Shown here piece by piece: positions 20,012 to 28,893 of a stretch of 64,000 nt of DNA. Each line of letters opens with the position of its first letter. Position 1 is the stretch's first letter. Made by a program: the position numbers and the translations under genes. The DNA is from Psychrobacter raelei (GTDB lineage Bacteria; Pseudomonadota; Gammaproteobacteria; Pseudomonadales; Moraxellaceae). The stretch covers positions 2,914,001-2,978,000 of the forward strand of contig NZ_CP093310.2 of NCBI RefSeq assembly GCF_022631235.3. The letters run 5' to 3'. The notes beneath the pieces are model-generated. The model was not told the origin of the DNA, ran no database searches, and worked only from the letters and a program-made list of their open reading frames with translations.

Positions 20012-20044
20012 AAAAAATACCTGCTAATTAGCAGGTATTTTTTT
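20012..20044. terminator. Bidirectional terminator between argA and the FKBP gene
   Basis: The perfect palindrome ATACCTGCTAATTAGCAGG, continuing symmetrically, is flanked by an A run on the left and a T run on the right. It can therefore stop transcription from both converging genes. Confidence 0.9.
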
Positions 20045-20081
20045 GATGATTTTTGAAATTGTCAAATCTGCCAATTATTAA

Positions 20082-20840
20082 TTATTGTGCAGGCTGCTCA
20101 GGCATTTTTGGATTTACCTCAATCATCTGCACTTTAAAGATTAAAGTGCTGTTAGGATCGATGCCTGAGTTACCGGTTTCGCCATAAGCCAGATCAGCTG
20201 GGATATACAATTCATACTCACCGCCTTCTTTCATCAGCTCTAGACCTTCTGTGAAGCCAGGAATCATGCCTTCAACAGGGAATACTACCGGCTCACCGCG
20301 GTCATACGAGCTGTCAAATACTGTACCATCTAGCAATTTGCCTTCATAGTTAATTTTAACCATATCGCTGGCAGTTACTGATTTTCCAGTACCTGGCTTG
20401 ATAACTTTATACTGTAATCCTGATTTGGTGGTTTGAACGCCTTCTTTTTTAGCATTTTCGGCTAAGAATTTGTCACCAGCGGCTTTATTAGTGACGGCGT
20501 CTTTTTTCATCTTTTCCATCATTTCAGTTTGTTTCTTTTCTTCGTACTTAGCCATGACCTCCTGCATTTGCTCTTTGGTCAAAGCTGCTTTTTTATCGCC
20601 ATAAGCATCACGAAAGCCCATTTCGAAGGTATCGAGATTTAAGTCATTCAACGACTCTTTATAACTCTCTGCTGTGGCATAGCCAATGCTGTAGCCTACT
20701 TTTTCAAGCTCAGAGCTTTTTTCAGTTACGGTAGTGCTTGAGCTGCTTTGGTCAGCTTTGTTGCCATTATTAGCACAGCCAAAAGCTAAGGTGCTCACTA
20801 AAGCTACTGCTAAAAACTTAGGAACCATTACTTTTTTCAT
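20082..20840 (-). CDS. FKBP-type peptidyl-prolyl cis-trans isomerase (FkpA/Mip-like)
   Basis: A 252-residue envelope protein. Residues 1-22 are a signal peptide ending LAFGC; C22 may be lipidated, although F at position -2 is unusual for a lipobox. Residues about 30-125 are the charged alpha-helical dimerisation segment typical of Mip/FkpA. The FKBP domain is at about 140-245, with VKINYEGKLLDGTVFDSSY, GMIPGFTEGLELM and LAYGETG visible. It isomerises prolyl bonds and acts as a periplasmic folding chaperone. A long AT-rich spacer separates it from the divergent channel-like gene. Confidence 0.93.
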   Translation of the reverse strand: MKKVMVPKFLAVALVSTLAFGCANNGNKADQSSSSTTVTEKSSELEKVGYSIGYATAESYKESLNDLNLDTFEMGFRDAYGDKKAALTKEQMQEVMAKYEEKKQTEMMEKMKKDAVTNKAAGDKFLAENAKKEGVQTTKSGLQYKVIKPGTGKSVTASDMVKINYEGKLLDGTVFDSSYDRGEPVVFPVEGMIPGFTEGLELMKEGGEYELYIPADLAYGETGNSGIDPNSTLIFKVQMIEVNPKMPEQPAQ

Positions 20841-21488
20841 AAATAAACTCTATTGTTAATTAAAATTATTGTCTGCTAAATCTGGTTATTATTTATACGC
20901 TGTCAGCATCTACACAGGCCAAGGTGTCTTTAAGGGTTTAAACCAATAAGCCCCTCTAATTTTCATTGACTCACAAAGTTATGAGTCATTCGACATTTAG
21001 TGCTTCGCATAATAAAGTGCTTCGCATAATAATAGGCGTAATAATATCAAAAATGGCAATTAATCACCATATAACTAAGTTAACATGCTAAAGTATTGTA
21101 TAGTAAATGTTAATAAATGCTAAATATGTCACACCTTCTCACATATATCTAAACTAATATTAAAAATAGCTATTTATTATTACTGGTTATTCCGATAAAG
21201 TGACATCGTAAGCTGTCACTTTTTTATAGTGAACGTAACTACTGACAGCTTCTTATCTAAGATATAGGTTAGTTTTTTTTAGAAATAAATTTAACTAAAG
21301 TAGTTAACCTAATTTTTGCAGCCTTAAGATTGTCAAAAATAAAATAAGTTATCTTATTGATTTTCTTATAAGTAGCAGATAAAAATACTATTAAACTGAC
21401 CTTTTTAGATAGACAAACTTAAAAATACAAAAGTATATTAGGGTCATCTTTAGATCCACTTATTGAATTACATTACAGGAGAAACAGC
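20841..21488. other. Long AT-rich divergent spacer with a tandem 17-mer and an orphan terminator-like hairpin
   Basis: The 648 bp hold no supported open frame. Two adjacent copies of TGCTTCGCATAATA start at 21001 and 21018. A hairpin AAAGTGACA / TGTCACTTT followed by T lies at 21197-21225 although no gene on the plus strand precedes it. A second small inverted repeat TAACTA-AAG-TAGTTA occurs near 21295-21309. The ribosome site AGGAGA for the downstream gene is at about 21477. Confidence 0.6.
21197..21225 (+). terminator. Orphan terminator-like hairpin in a divergent spacer
   Basis: The stem AAAGTGACA (21197-21205) pairs with TGTCACTTT (21214-21222) across an eight-base loop and runs into more T. 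No coding gene lies upstream on this strand. It could end a small RNA, or act as a leader attenuator for the channel-like gene 260 bp downstream. Confidence 0.5.
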
Positions 21489-23066
21489 ATGGACAACATG
21501 TTTGTTTGGTTTAATAGCAATCTAGGCGGACCAATCGGCTCGATTATCGCAGCCATTTTGGTATTCGTTATTGGTTGGTTAATTGCTATGGCACTGGCTG
21601 GTGTTGTACGCAACTTACTGGCCCGTGTTAATTTAAACCAACGTATGAACACCTCAACAGGTAAAGCTTACGACCTTGAAAACATAATTTCTAAGGTCGT
21701 TTTTTGGTTTATCTTTTTAATGGCAATCTCAGGCGCATTAAGTATGTTGAGCCTAAATGCCATTTCAGCCCCATTTGCTAATATGATTGACAACGTACTG
21801 TCATTTATTCCCACCTTACTAGGCGCTGTGATTATTGGCGTGATTGGTTGGGTCGTGGCGACAGTGGCACGTACCGCTATCAACACCGCTTTATCTAAGA
21901 CCACTCTTGATGAAAGACTAAGTGCACAAGCGGGCGTTCAACCTATGAGCAGCACCATTGCTGATATGGTTTACTGGGTTATCTTGCTGTTTGTACTCGT
22001 TATTGTATTAGGCCAGCTACAATTAGATGGCTTATTTGCCCCATTAACCAACATGCTAAATAAAGCAGTAAGTTACATCCCGAACCTATTTATGGCAGGT
22101 GTGGTGTTCTTTGTGGGTTATATCGTGGCAAAAATTGTCCGTGGTATCGTAACTAATATGGTTACCAGCTTAAACCTACAAGGTTTTGCTGAGAAAGCCG
22201 GTATTAGTAATAATCGTGAAAATAGCTTACCTAATATCGCCGGTTCATTGGCGTTCTTATTGGTCATTATTCCAACCACGATCATAGCTTTAGATGCCCT
22301 AAACATCGAAGTTATCTCGCGTCCAGCGACTAATATGCTGAACAAAATTATGAGCGCGCTGCCGAATGTCTTTACTGCAGCAGCCATTTTAATCATCACC
22401 TACTACATCATGAAAATGGTCGCGAATGTGGTTAAAGGCTTGCTTGAAAACACCACAGTTAATGCCCTGCCTGCCAAGGTTGGTCTAGACAGTGCTATGG
22501 GTAAAACCCAAGTTTCAGACCTTGTTGGCCATGCTATCATCTTCTTTGCTATGTTATTTGCAGGTATCTTAGCTGCAGACTTACTAGGCTTTGGGCAAAT
22601 CAGTGGCATCATCACTATGTTCATTGCTTTTGGTGCTGACATTATCTTAGGCGCTGTTATTTTGTTCATCGGTTTCTGGTTAGCCAACATCATCGCTGGT
22701 GTGGTTGAGCGTTCTGATAAAGGATCACAATTTTTAGCCAATATCGTTCGTGTTCTTATCATGGGCCTTGTGCTTGCGATGGGTCTAAAAGCGATGGGGA
22801 TTGCCGATTCTATTGTTAACCTTGCCTTTGGTCTTACTTTGGGTGCTGTGGCTGTTGCCTTTGCCCTATCGTTCGGTCTTGGTGGTCAAGAGGCTGCTGC
22901 TCGCTTCTTACGTAAGCTACAAGACAAGGCAGAAACTGAAGCTGAAAAAGCGAAAGTTGAAAAAGCCATTGCTGATACTGCTAAACAGACAGATAAAGAG
23001 CCTTCAATCACTACTGTTTCAGGTGATGAGCCTTCAATTCCTAATGTGGATGTGGATAACAAATAA
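21489..23066 (+). CDS. Multi-module TM-helix membrane protein, MscS-related channel-like (CmpX-type)
   Basis: A 525-residue protein with about ten hydrophobic segments. A two-helix module recurs five times: Gly/Ala-rich helices with the pattern 'P-x-x-x-x-x-x-x-x-x-G-x-x-x-A-x-x-x-R' start near 15, 106, 197, 290 and 381, each followed by a second helix and a short charged loop with DER- or EKAG-like residues. This is the conserved TM-helix repeat (PF05552) seen in some mechanosensitive-channel-like proteins such as CmpX. The C-terminus (about 440-468) has a pore-helix-like LAFGLTLGAVAVAFALSFGLGG, quoted here in part as GAVAVAFALSFGLGG, and then a charged tail instead of an MscS beta domain. 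Ion or osmolyte conduction is inferred only. AGGAG precedes the ATG. Confidence 0.82.
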   Translation: MDNMFVWFNSNLGGPIGSIIAAILVFVIGWLIAMALAGVVRNLLARVNLNQRMNTSTGKAYDLENIISKVVFWFIFLMAISGALSMLSLNAISAPFANMIDNVLSFIPTLLGAVIIGVIGWVVATVARTAINTALSKTTLDERLSAQAGVQPMSSTIADMVYWVILLFVLVIVLGQLQLDGLFAPLTNMLNKAVSYIPNLFMAGVVFFVGYIVAKIVRGIVTNMVTSLNLQGFAEKAGISNNRENSLPNIAGSLAFLLVIIPTTIIALDALNIEVISRPATNMLNKIMSALPNVFTAAAILIITYYIMKMVANVVKGLLENTTVNALPAKVGLDSAMGKTQVSDLVGHAIIFFAMLFAGILAADLLGFGQISGIITMFIAFGADIILGAVILFIGFWLANIIAGVVERSDKGSQFLANIVRVLIMGLVLAMGLKAMGIADSIVNLAFGLTLGAVAVAFALSFGLGGQEAAARFLRKLQDKAETEAEKAKVEKAIADTAKQTDKEPSITTVSGDEPSIPNVDVDNK

Positions 23067-23101
23067 CAGCTAACGACTAGCTGTCATTGTCTCTAATCTC
23101 A

Positions 23102-23131
23102 AAAAAGCAGCCTTTTATAGGCTGCTTTTTC
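23102..23131 (+). terminator. Intrinsic terminator after the channel-like gene
   Basis: AAAAAGCAGCC pairs with GGCTGCTTTTT across a seven-base loop and ends in a T run, 35 bp after the stop codon. Confidence 0.9.
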
Positions 23132-23254
23132 TATGCCCCGAATAAGTGTAATTTTTACACTTTGCCAGCCTTATTATTGAAGGTTGCTATAAAGGCTAAA
23201 TCTTGTCAAAATCATAAACACGAAAAACTTTTAAATAAAATAAGGCCAACTCTT

Positions 23255-23932
23255 ATGAAGCGTTTTAATGATAAAGCCGTTATCGTGACTGGAGCTGATT
23301 CAAGCCTGGGCCGAGTCACTGCTATGAAACTGGCCAGAGAAGGCGCTAATGTGATCTTAGTAGGCAGTAACAGCAAGGTATTACAATATATAGCAGCAGA
23401 CTTGCCAGAAGACCATACTTGGATCAATTCAGGCAATCACTTAGCCATTACCTATCGTCTAGACCAGGCCACACCGTCAGATGAGCTGGTTACTCACGTT
23501 TTACAAAAGTATCAAAAAATCGATGTTTTAATTAATATAAATACCTCGCTGCCTTTGGAGGGCAGCTTAGTGCAAGCGTTAGCCCAATCTAAAGGCAGTG
23601 TAGTTAATGTTGGCTTACTGTCGGACAATAGCAGTGAGTGGAGTCTTCACGATTATCAGCAACAAAACCATCAGCTAGCTGAAAACACTAAGCAGCTGGC
23701 ATTAACGCACAGTACGAACGGTATACGTGTCAATGCGGTAAATGTAGGGCTAACAGCTGACGATCGTAATAGTCATGACAGCCGTCAGCTGTTTTTACAG
23801 CACAGTCCTTTAGGCGACCTTGTCAGCTTAGAGGACGCCTCTGAGGCCATTACTTTTTTAGCCAGTGAAGAGGCCCGTATGATTACTGGTGTCACCTTAC
23901 CAGTCGATGGGGGATTAAGCTTAACCTATTAG
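23255..23932 (+). CDS. Degenerate short-chain dehydrogenase/reductase-like protein
   Basis: I chose the ATG at 23255 (225 residues, MKRFNDKAVIVTG), preceded by TAAGG; a longer in-frame start at 23087 would run through the upstream terminator. The Rossmann core is clear: VTGADSSLGR at 11-20, though the usual middle glycine of TGxxxGxG is serine, VDGG near 217 and NGIRVNAVNVG at 155-165. The chain is short: roughly 40 residues usual between the NNAG strand and the catalytic strand are absent (VLININTSLPLEGSLVQALA). The catalytic YxxxK reads Y134-QQQ-N138, so the lysine is missing. It may bind nucleotide without classical reductase activity. It has its own upstream terminator boundary and is followed by a TnpB element. 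Confidence 0.82.
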   Translation: MKRFNDKAVIVTGADSSLGRVTAMKLAREGANVILVGSNSKVLQYIAADLPEDHTWINSGNHLAITYRLDQATPSDELVTHVLQKYQKIDVLININTSLPLEGSLVQALAQSKGSVVNVGLLSDNSSEWSLHDYQQQNHQLAENTKQLALTHSTNGIRVNAVNVGLTADDRNSHDSRQLFLQHSPLGDLVSLEDASEAITFLASEEARMITGVTLPVDGGLSLTY

Positions 23933-23977
23933 ATTATGCGTGATAAGTGAAGATAAGCAGTTGCTAGCTGTACAGCC

Positions 23978-25219
23978 TTGACTTCCTCCCCTCGCTAAAC
24001 CGAGGGGATTCCTACAGCTAGACGGTCAAGCCCGACCGCAAGGATGTTCTTAGCAGCATTGATATCTCTATCATGCCATGTGCCACACTCAGCACACCTC
24101 CATCCTCTTATTCCAAGACCTGCTCTACCTTTTGGACTACTGTCACTTATTTGGCGGCAGTACGAGCAGGTCTGGGTAGTGTAACTCTCATTTACGATCT
24201 CAAGCTGACAACCTGCATGCTTGCATTTGTATTCCAGTTGTCGTTTAAGTTCAAACCATCCTGCATCGTATGTCGATTTAGCCATTTTGGTCTTTTTAGT
24301 TGTAAATGAGCGTGATTTAACATCACCGACCACAATTAAGGCATTACTCTGCACTAGCTTGGTGGTGAATTTATGAATTAAGTCTAATCTTGTATTTTTA
24401 ATTTTGGCATGTATTGCTTTGACATGCTTCTTATTCTTAGCACGCTGGGCGACTGCTAATTTATTCGCCCATTTTTGCGTTTGCTTAATAGTCAGCTTGT
24501 CACCGTTTGATGTGGTAGCAGACTGCTTTAAGCCTAAGTCAATACCAACGCTGCCTTTGCCACTTGCTTGTCTAGGAAAATCTTTGACGGTAATACAGGC
24601 ATACCAACGATTACGACTGTCTTGCACTATCTCAAGCGTGTTGATTTGATATAGGCTTAGATTATAGCTATCGAATACGTCTATGATAAGCTTTTGACCT
24701 TTACAGAGCGATAGCTGTATGGTTGATTTAAGTGCTTTTTTACCTGTTTGTCTGGTATGTAGATACTTTATGGCAGACTTTTTAAAAGGTATCCAACCTA
24801 AGCTTTTCGTTTGGCATCAGGACGATTGGTTAGCCAATTAAGTTTGGCTTTTTTAAACTGCTTACGAGATTTGGCATGAGTTTCGTTGATGGCTTGCAAA
24901 GTTTGCGAGTGTAAGCCTAAATACTCACCACTGTCTTTGGTGTATTGGCTTAAATCATAGGCCCAAAAGTACTTACCTGTGCGTCTTAAATGCTCAAAGC
25001 TTAACGCATTAACATAGTTCCACGCATAGTTAACACTCCCAGCTAGTTTGTTTAGCTGGTTTACGTGTTTGTCTTTGATGCGTAGCTTGAGTGTTTTCAT
25101 AGGGTCAGTATGGCGAGGTTAATTTTAACTTGCAATACTTTAAGTACTGATCACGACAGTGTGTGTCGCCTTATATCCACCCCCTGAAGTGGGTGGTTTT
25201 ACGGCGACCGGTGATAAAA
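23978..25219 (-). mobile_element. TnpB-only IS200/IS605-type element, copy 1 (tnpB broken)
   Basis: The right end at 23978 carries the hairpin CCCCTCG-CTAAAC-CGAGGGG (23988-24007), which overlaps the tnpB stop. The left end near 25190-25219 carries the hairpin ACCCACTTCAGGGGGT in a GTCGCC...GGCGAC context and finishes in the shared GGTGATAAAA. The same ends bound the second copy at 29196-30438. No TnpA transposase is present, so this is an IS1341-like type that would need a transposase in trans. The exact outer bases are estimated by comparing the two copies, because these elements make no target duplication. Confidence 0.85.
23995..25100 (-). pseudogene. tnpB: TnpB-family RNA-guided nuclease, frameshifted
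   Basis: The open part 25100-24798 (100 residues) ends at TAG, and the homologous frame resumes in a segment whose open part is 24627-23995. Alignment with the intact copy at 29213-30319 shows 17 bases (CGAAAAGCTTAGGTTGG) where the intact gene has 18, a 1-bp loss around 24800-24810 that creates the stop. Total length is 1106 bp against 1107. The C-terminal half still carries GIDLGLK, the two CxxC zinc-finger pairs and DRDINAAKN. No active full-length protein is expected unless programmed frameshifting occurs. Confidence 0.9.
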
Positions 25220-25283
25220 AAACCGCTTTAATTGAACTGAACCCCAAATCTTGGACGGTTTAGTTCATAATAAGCGGTTTTTT
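25217..25283 (-). terminator. Terminator-like long hairpin with an IS3-end-like insert in the loop
   Basis: The outer arms AAAAAACCGCTT (25217-25228) and AAGCGGTTTTTT (25272-25283) form a terminator suitable for the acyltransferase gene on the minus strand. The loop holds a 35-bp near-palindrome (25233-25267) beginning TGAACTGAACCCC and ending GGTTTAGTTCA. It resembles the terminal repeats of IS3/IS150-group elements. The long hairpin may still terminate. Confidence 0.6.
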
Positions 25284-25300
25284 ATCATTAAAATTTACTG

Positions 25301-25966
25301 CTATTTGTTAATATCCTGCAGGGGTTTTGACATCTTCTCAGGGTGTTTGGGCACTACTCCTTTGTATTGCTCTACGATTTTGAGCACATCTTTTTCATAA
25401 TCACCCGTGGTATAGACCGGCGTTAAGAAGCGAACCTCTTTGCTCTTATAGTCCATAGCGACTGGCACGATAGGAACCTGAGCACCATCGGCAATATAAT
25501 AAAACCCAGTTTTCCAGCTATCGGTATAGTCTCGAGTACCTTCAGGTGATAATCCTAAGTACATCGATTTACTGGATTTTAACTTATGGATACTGGCCTG
25601 TAGCACCGTACCCTTTTTGCTGCGATCAATAGGAATAATACCCGCCCATTTAAAGAAGCTCGCCAATACTGGATACTTAAATAAACTGTCTTTTCCCATG
25701 ATATTAATGTCTAAGTCTAACCCCAACACCAAAGGTATGGCGTATAGTCCATCAAAATTTGAGGTGTGCGGTAAAGCCAAAAAGACCGCCTTTGGTACAT
25801 TAGGAATCTCACCGACTGCCCGCCAACCCATAAGTTTAAACAGAGCACGGGCAATAGGTGGTGCAACGCTTCCGCCACGCCTAGGTACCTTATCCCCTAG
25901 GTCTTTATGCGTCAGTCGCTTGAATTTAGCCACTGCTGTGTTTTTTGAAGTGTCAGTGTTAGACAT
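25301..25966 (-). CDS. Lysophospholipid acyltransferase family protein (PlsC-like)
   Basis: A 221-residue protein with the acyltransferase motifs H67-TSNF-D72 (HX4D), the GIIPIDRSKKG segment near 109-119 and PEGTR at 141-145. The family transfers an acyl group to lysophosphatidate or a related acceptor at the inner membrane. This short form is of the '1-acyl-sn-glycerol-3-phosphate acyltransferase-like' group, and the acceptor is not certain. There is no long hydrophobic anchor at the N-terminus. parE starts its message upstream and the gap to parE is only 71 bp, so the two are probably co-transcribed. A terminator-like hairpin follows. Confidence 0.87.
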   Translation of the reverse strand: MSNTDTSKNTAVAKFKRLTHKDLGDKVPRRGGSVAPPIARALFKLMGWRAVGEIPNVPKAVFLALPHTSNFDGLYAIPLVLGLDLDINIMGKDSLFKYPVLASFFKWAGIIPIDRSKKGTVLQASIHKLKSSKSMYLGLSPEGTRDYTDSWKTGFYYIADGAQVPIVPVAMDYKSKEVRFLTPVYTTGDYEKDVLKIVEQYKGVVPKHPEKMSKPLQDINK

Positions 25967-26037
25967 TAAACTGCATCCCTACATTTCTAGATTTATTTAT
26001 TATCGCGGTTGGTTTCGTTTACTAAGTGCTGATATGC

Positions 26038-27927
26038 TTAGACCATAATCTCGGCAAGATCCCCCTTGCTCTCTAACCACGTTTTACGATCACCGGCTCG
26101 TTTTTTGGCCAATAGCATATCCATCACACTATTGGTTAGCTGCATGTCATCCATATCTAATTGCACCAATCTTCGCGTATCTGGGTTCATGGTAGTCTCA
26201 CGCAGCTGCTCGGCGCTCATTTCGCCCAGACCTTTAAACCGGGTGATTTGTGGTTTTTTATTGCCAGGTACATTACTTAAGATATGCTCAAGCTCACTTT
26301 CATCCAGCGCATAATGCACCTCTTTACCGATATCAATTCTATATAAGGGCGGCATAGCCACAAACAAATGCCCTGCATCGACCAAAGCTGGGAAGTGCTT
26401 CACAAACAGCGCACAAATAAGTGTGGCAATGTGTAGTCCATCTGAATCAGCATCGGCCAAGATACATACCTTATCGTAACGCAGCTCTGATAAATCATCT
26501 GATGCCGGGTCCACACCAATAGCAATGGCGATATCATGGATCTCACGACTTGAAAGTACTGTATCAGGTGAGACCTCCCAAGTATTTAAGATCTTACCTC
26601 TTAATGGCAAAATCGCTTGAAAATGTCGATCACGTGCTTGCTTAGCACTCCCCCCAGCTGAGTCACCCTCAACCAAAAACAGCTCAGCACCATCTCGCAC
26701 TCCACCACGGCAGTCAGCTAATTTACCAGGTAGCGCTGGGCCTTGTGTGATTTTTTTGCGCGCCACTTTTTTGGCCGATTTTAAACGTCTGCCTGCTTTA
26801 GAAATAGCGAGCTCAGCAATTTGCGCTCCTAAATCAGCATGTTGGTTTAACCATAAGCTAAAAGCATCTTTGGCCTGAGCCTGCACCGCACCTGCTGCTT
26901 CTCGACTAGATAAACGCTCTTTTGTCTGCCCTGAGAACTGTGGCTCTGAGAACTTCAGCGATAAGATGTAGTTAACCCCATCCCACACATCCTCGCCGGT
27001 CAGTTTAACATTACGCGGCAGTAAGTTATGAATTTCACAAAACTCACGTAAGGCTTCTAAAATACCGGTACGCAGACCATTAACATGCGTGCCGCCTTGG
27101 GCAGTCGGAATCAAGTTAACATAACTTTCTTGAATTGGTGTGCCACCTTCGGGCAGCCATGACAAAGCAAAGGTTACCCCTGAGCGCTCCCCTTCTTTTG
27201 CTTCATAAGAAAAATAAAACGGCTCTGGTGGTAGTGTTTCTAGGCCATCAAGCTGTTCGTTTAGGTATTCAACGACCCCATCAGCAAACTGCCAGACCAC
27301 TTTATCATTATTAATCTCATCGAAGAATTCAATAGTCAGACCAGCTGCTAATACCGCTTTGGCCTTTAGGTTATGCTTAAGCTGCTTTACGCTAAATTTG
27401 GGAGTGTCAAAAAAGGATTCATCCACCCAAAAACGAACTTTCGTCCCTTTTTTGCGCTTATTAGAACTCACAGACTCAACCAACTCAGTGACCGGCGCCC
27501 CATTTTCAAAGGCAATATCATATTGGCTACCATCACGCCAAACGGTCACCTCTACACGTTTAGATAAGGCATTCACTACTGAGATGCCTACCCCATGCAA
27601 TCCCCCGGAAACTTGGTAGTTGCTGGTATTAAACTTACCCCCAGCATGCAAGCGAGTTAAGATAATTTCAATACCTGTTTGCTTGAATTCAGGATGAATA
27701 TCAGTGGGCATACCGCGTCCATCATCTTCCACAGATAACGAACCATCATTGTGCAGTTGTACTTTGATAGTCTTAGCATGGCCCGCTAAGGCTTCATCCA
27801 CTGAGTTATCGATCACCTCTTGCGCAAGGTGATTGGGCCGTGTGGTATCGGTATACATACCAGGGCGACGACGGACCGGCTCAAGCCCTTCTAAGACTTC
27901 GAGCGATTGGGCGGTATAGTTACTCAC
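26038..27927 (-). CDS. parE: DNA topoisomerase IV subunit B
   Basis: The protein has 629 residues, against 630 in E. coli ParE. The GHKL ATPase domain is near the N-terminus with EVIDNSVDEALAGHA, DDGRGMP and GGLHGVGISVVNALS. A transducer domain follows. The TOPRIM domain carries LVEGDSAGGSAKQARDR and ILADADSDGLHI, and the C-terminal region contains RFKGLGEMSAEQL. With ParC it decatenates sister chromosomes and relaxes supercoils. The length, lacking the extra 170-residue insert of enterobacterial GyrB, favours ParE. parC is not in the window. The gene is followed by the acyltransferase and preceded, on the same strand, by yqiA 141 bp upstream, an order like yqiA-parE in enterobacteria. Confidence 0.96.
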   Translation of the reverse strand: MSNYTAQSLEVLEGLEPVRRRPGMYTDTTRPNHLAQEVIDNSVDEALAGHAKTIKVQLHNDGSLSVEDDGRGMPTDIHPEFKQTGIEIILTRLHAGGKFNTSNYQVSGGLHGVGISVVNALSKRVEVTVWRDGSQYDIAFENGAPVTELVESVSSNKRKKGTKVRFWVDESFFDTPKFSVKQLKHNLKAKAVLAAGLTIEFFDEINNDKVVWQFADGVVEYLNEQLDGLETLPPEPFYFSYEAKEGERSGVTFALSWLPEGGTPIQESYVNLIPTAQGGTHVNGLRTGILEALREFCEIHNLLPRNVKLTGEDVWDGVNYILSLKFSEPQFSGQTKERLSSREAAGAVQAQAKDAFSLWLNQHADLGAQIAELAISKAGRRLKSAKKVARKKITQGPALPGKLADCRGGVRDGAELFLVEGDSAGGSAKQARDRHFQAILPLRGKILNTWEVSPDTVLSSREIHDIAIAIGVDPASDDLSELRYDKVCILADADSDGLHIATLICALFVKHFPALVDAGHLFVAMPPLYRIDIGKEVHYALDESELEHILSNVPGNKKPQITRFKGLGEMSAEQLRETTMNPDTRRLVQLDMDDMQLTNSVMDMLLAKKRAGDRKTWLESKGDLAEIMV

Positions 27928-28068
27928 AGTGATATCCTTTGCTTGATTCAGCCTTTAATTATTACCTATATTATACCCAATATCGTGCACCTAATGGGTG
28001 ATGTATAGAGATTAGCGACTGTGTTAACGACAGCAGGTGACGCAAAGAAAACAAGTCAGTAAGGTAAG

Positions 28069-28695
28069 TTACGCAAGAGACTGCAGATGACTCATAATCA
28101 TAGGTAACTGTTGCTCAAAATCTGTCATGCGATGATCGCCTCCAGACTGTAAATCAACCGTCACTCCTTGGGCTTGATAAAAATCGGCCGCAACTTGAGG
28201 ATTTAGGAGTTCATCGCCTTGCTTAATCACGACGAATAATTTCTCAGGATAAGTTATCTGCTGTAGCTTGTGCGCGTTAAACCAATCTAAATCTTTTAAA
28301 GTCATCGCCCAGCCACCAGTGGTTCGGTAAATCACCGTATCAGCACCATCATCACACGCAATACCATCTACCACGTGGTCATCAACGAAGCGCTGTAAGC
28401 TAATATGCGGCTGAGTACTGGGGTTTAACAATACCGCTGGGCAAGCTGTCTTATTACTGACTAGAGTGGCAAAATAGCCACCTAACGAGCTACCCATTAC
28501 TACTACCTTATCATCCGCTTCCTTAGCTTGTTGTACCAGCTCACATAGTCGAGCAAATACCTTATCAGGAGATTCATTCAAGTCAGGTCTAATAACCTGA
28601 ATATCGGCATGATGATTGTTGCAGTATTTTTGGAGCAACATCCCCTTAACTGAATTAGACCGGCTGTCTAAACCATGTATATAAATGATCTTCAT
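28069..28695 (-). CDS. yqiA: YqiA-type alpha/beta-hydrolase esterase
   Basis: A 208-residue cytoplasmic esterase of the UPF0227/YqiA family. IYIHGLDS at the start forms the oxyanion region. The nucleophile elbow is GSSLGG with S70, the likely catalytic aspartate is D161 in KQGDELL, and the histidine is H188 in GGDHRM. E. coli YqiA hydrolyses short-chain acyl esters in vitro; the natural substrate is unknown. Its place upstream of parE on the same strand is conserved in other gammaproteobacteria, which supports the call. Confidence 0.9.
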   Translation of the reverse strand: MKIIYIHGLDSRSNSVKGMLLQKYCNNHHADIQVIRPDLNESPDKVFARLCELVQQAKEADDKVVVMGSSLGGYFATLVSNKTACPAVLLNPSTQPHISLQRFVDDHVVDGIACDDGADTVIYRTTGGWAMTLKDLDWFNAHKLQQITYPEKLFVVIKQGDELLNPQVAADFYQAQGVTVDLQSGGDHRMTDFEQQLPMIMSHLQSLA

Positions 28696-28893
28696 AGATG
28701 TTTATCCTTTTACTTTTTATGTTTTAATGAAGATTATCACGAAAGAAACCACTAGGGGAATCATGCTAAAATTGATAAAACACTAAAAGGTTATTCTATA
28801 TTGGCTCCGCTTATAGCTCATGGTCTCTTCAACCTCAAAGTTACGTCTTAAGCTTCACAATATCATATCTTCGGCAGGGGCGAGGTGATACTC

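Noticed and set aside
23087..23254. Longer N-terminus for the SDR-like protein
   Set aside because: It would begin inside the preceding terminator and adds sequence with no resemblance to the family.
23995..25100. Two separate small genes at 24798-25100 and 23995-24627
   Set aside because: Alignment with the intact element at 29213-30319 shows they are two pieces of one tnpB split by a 1-bp deletion.
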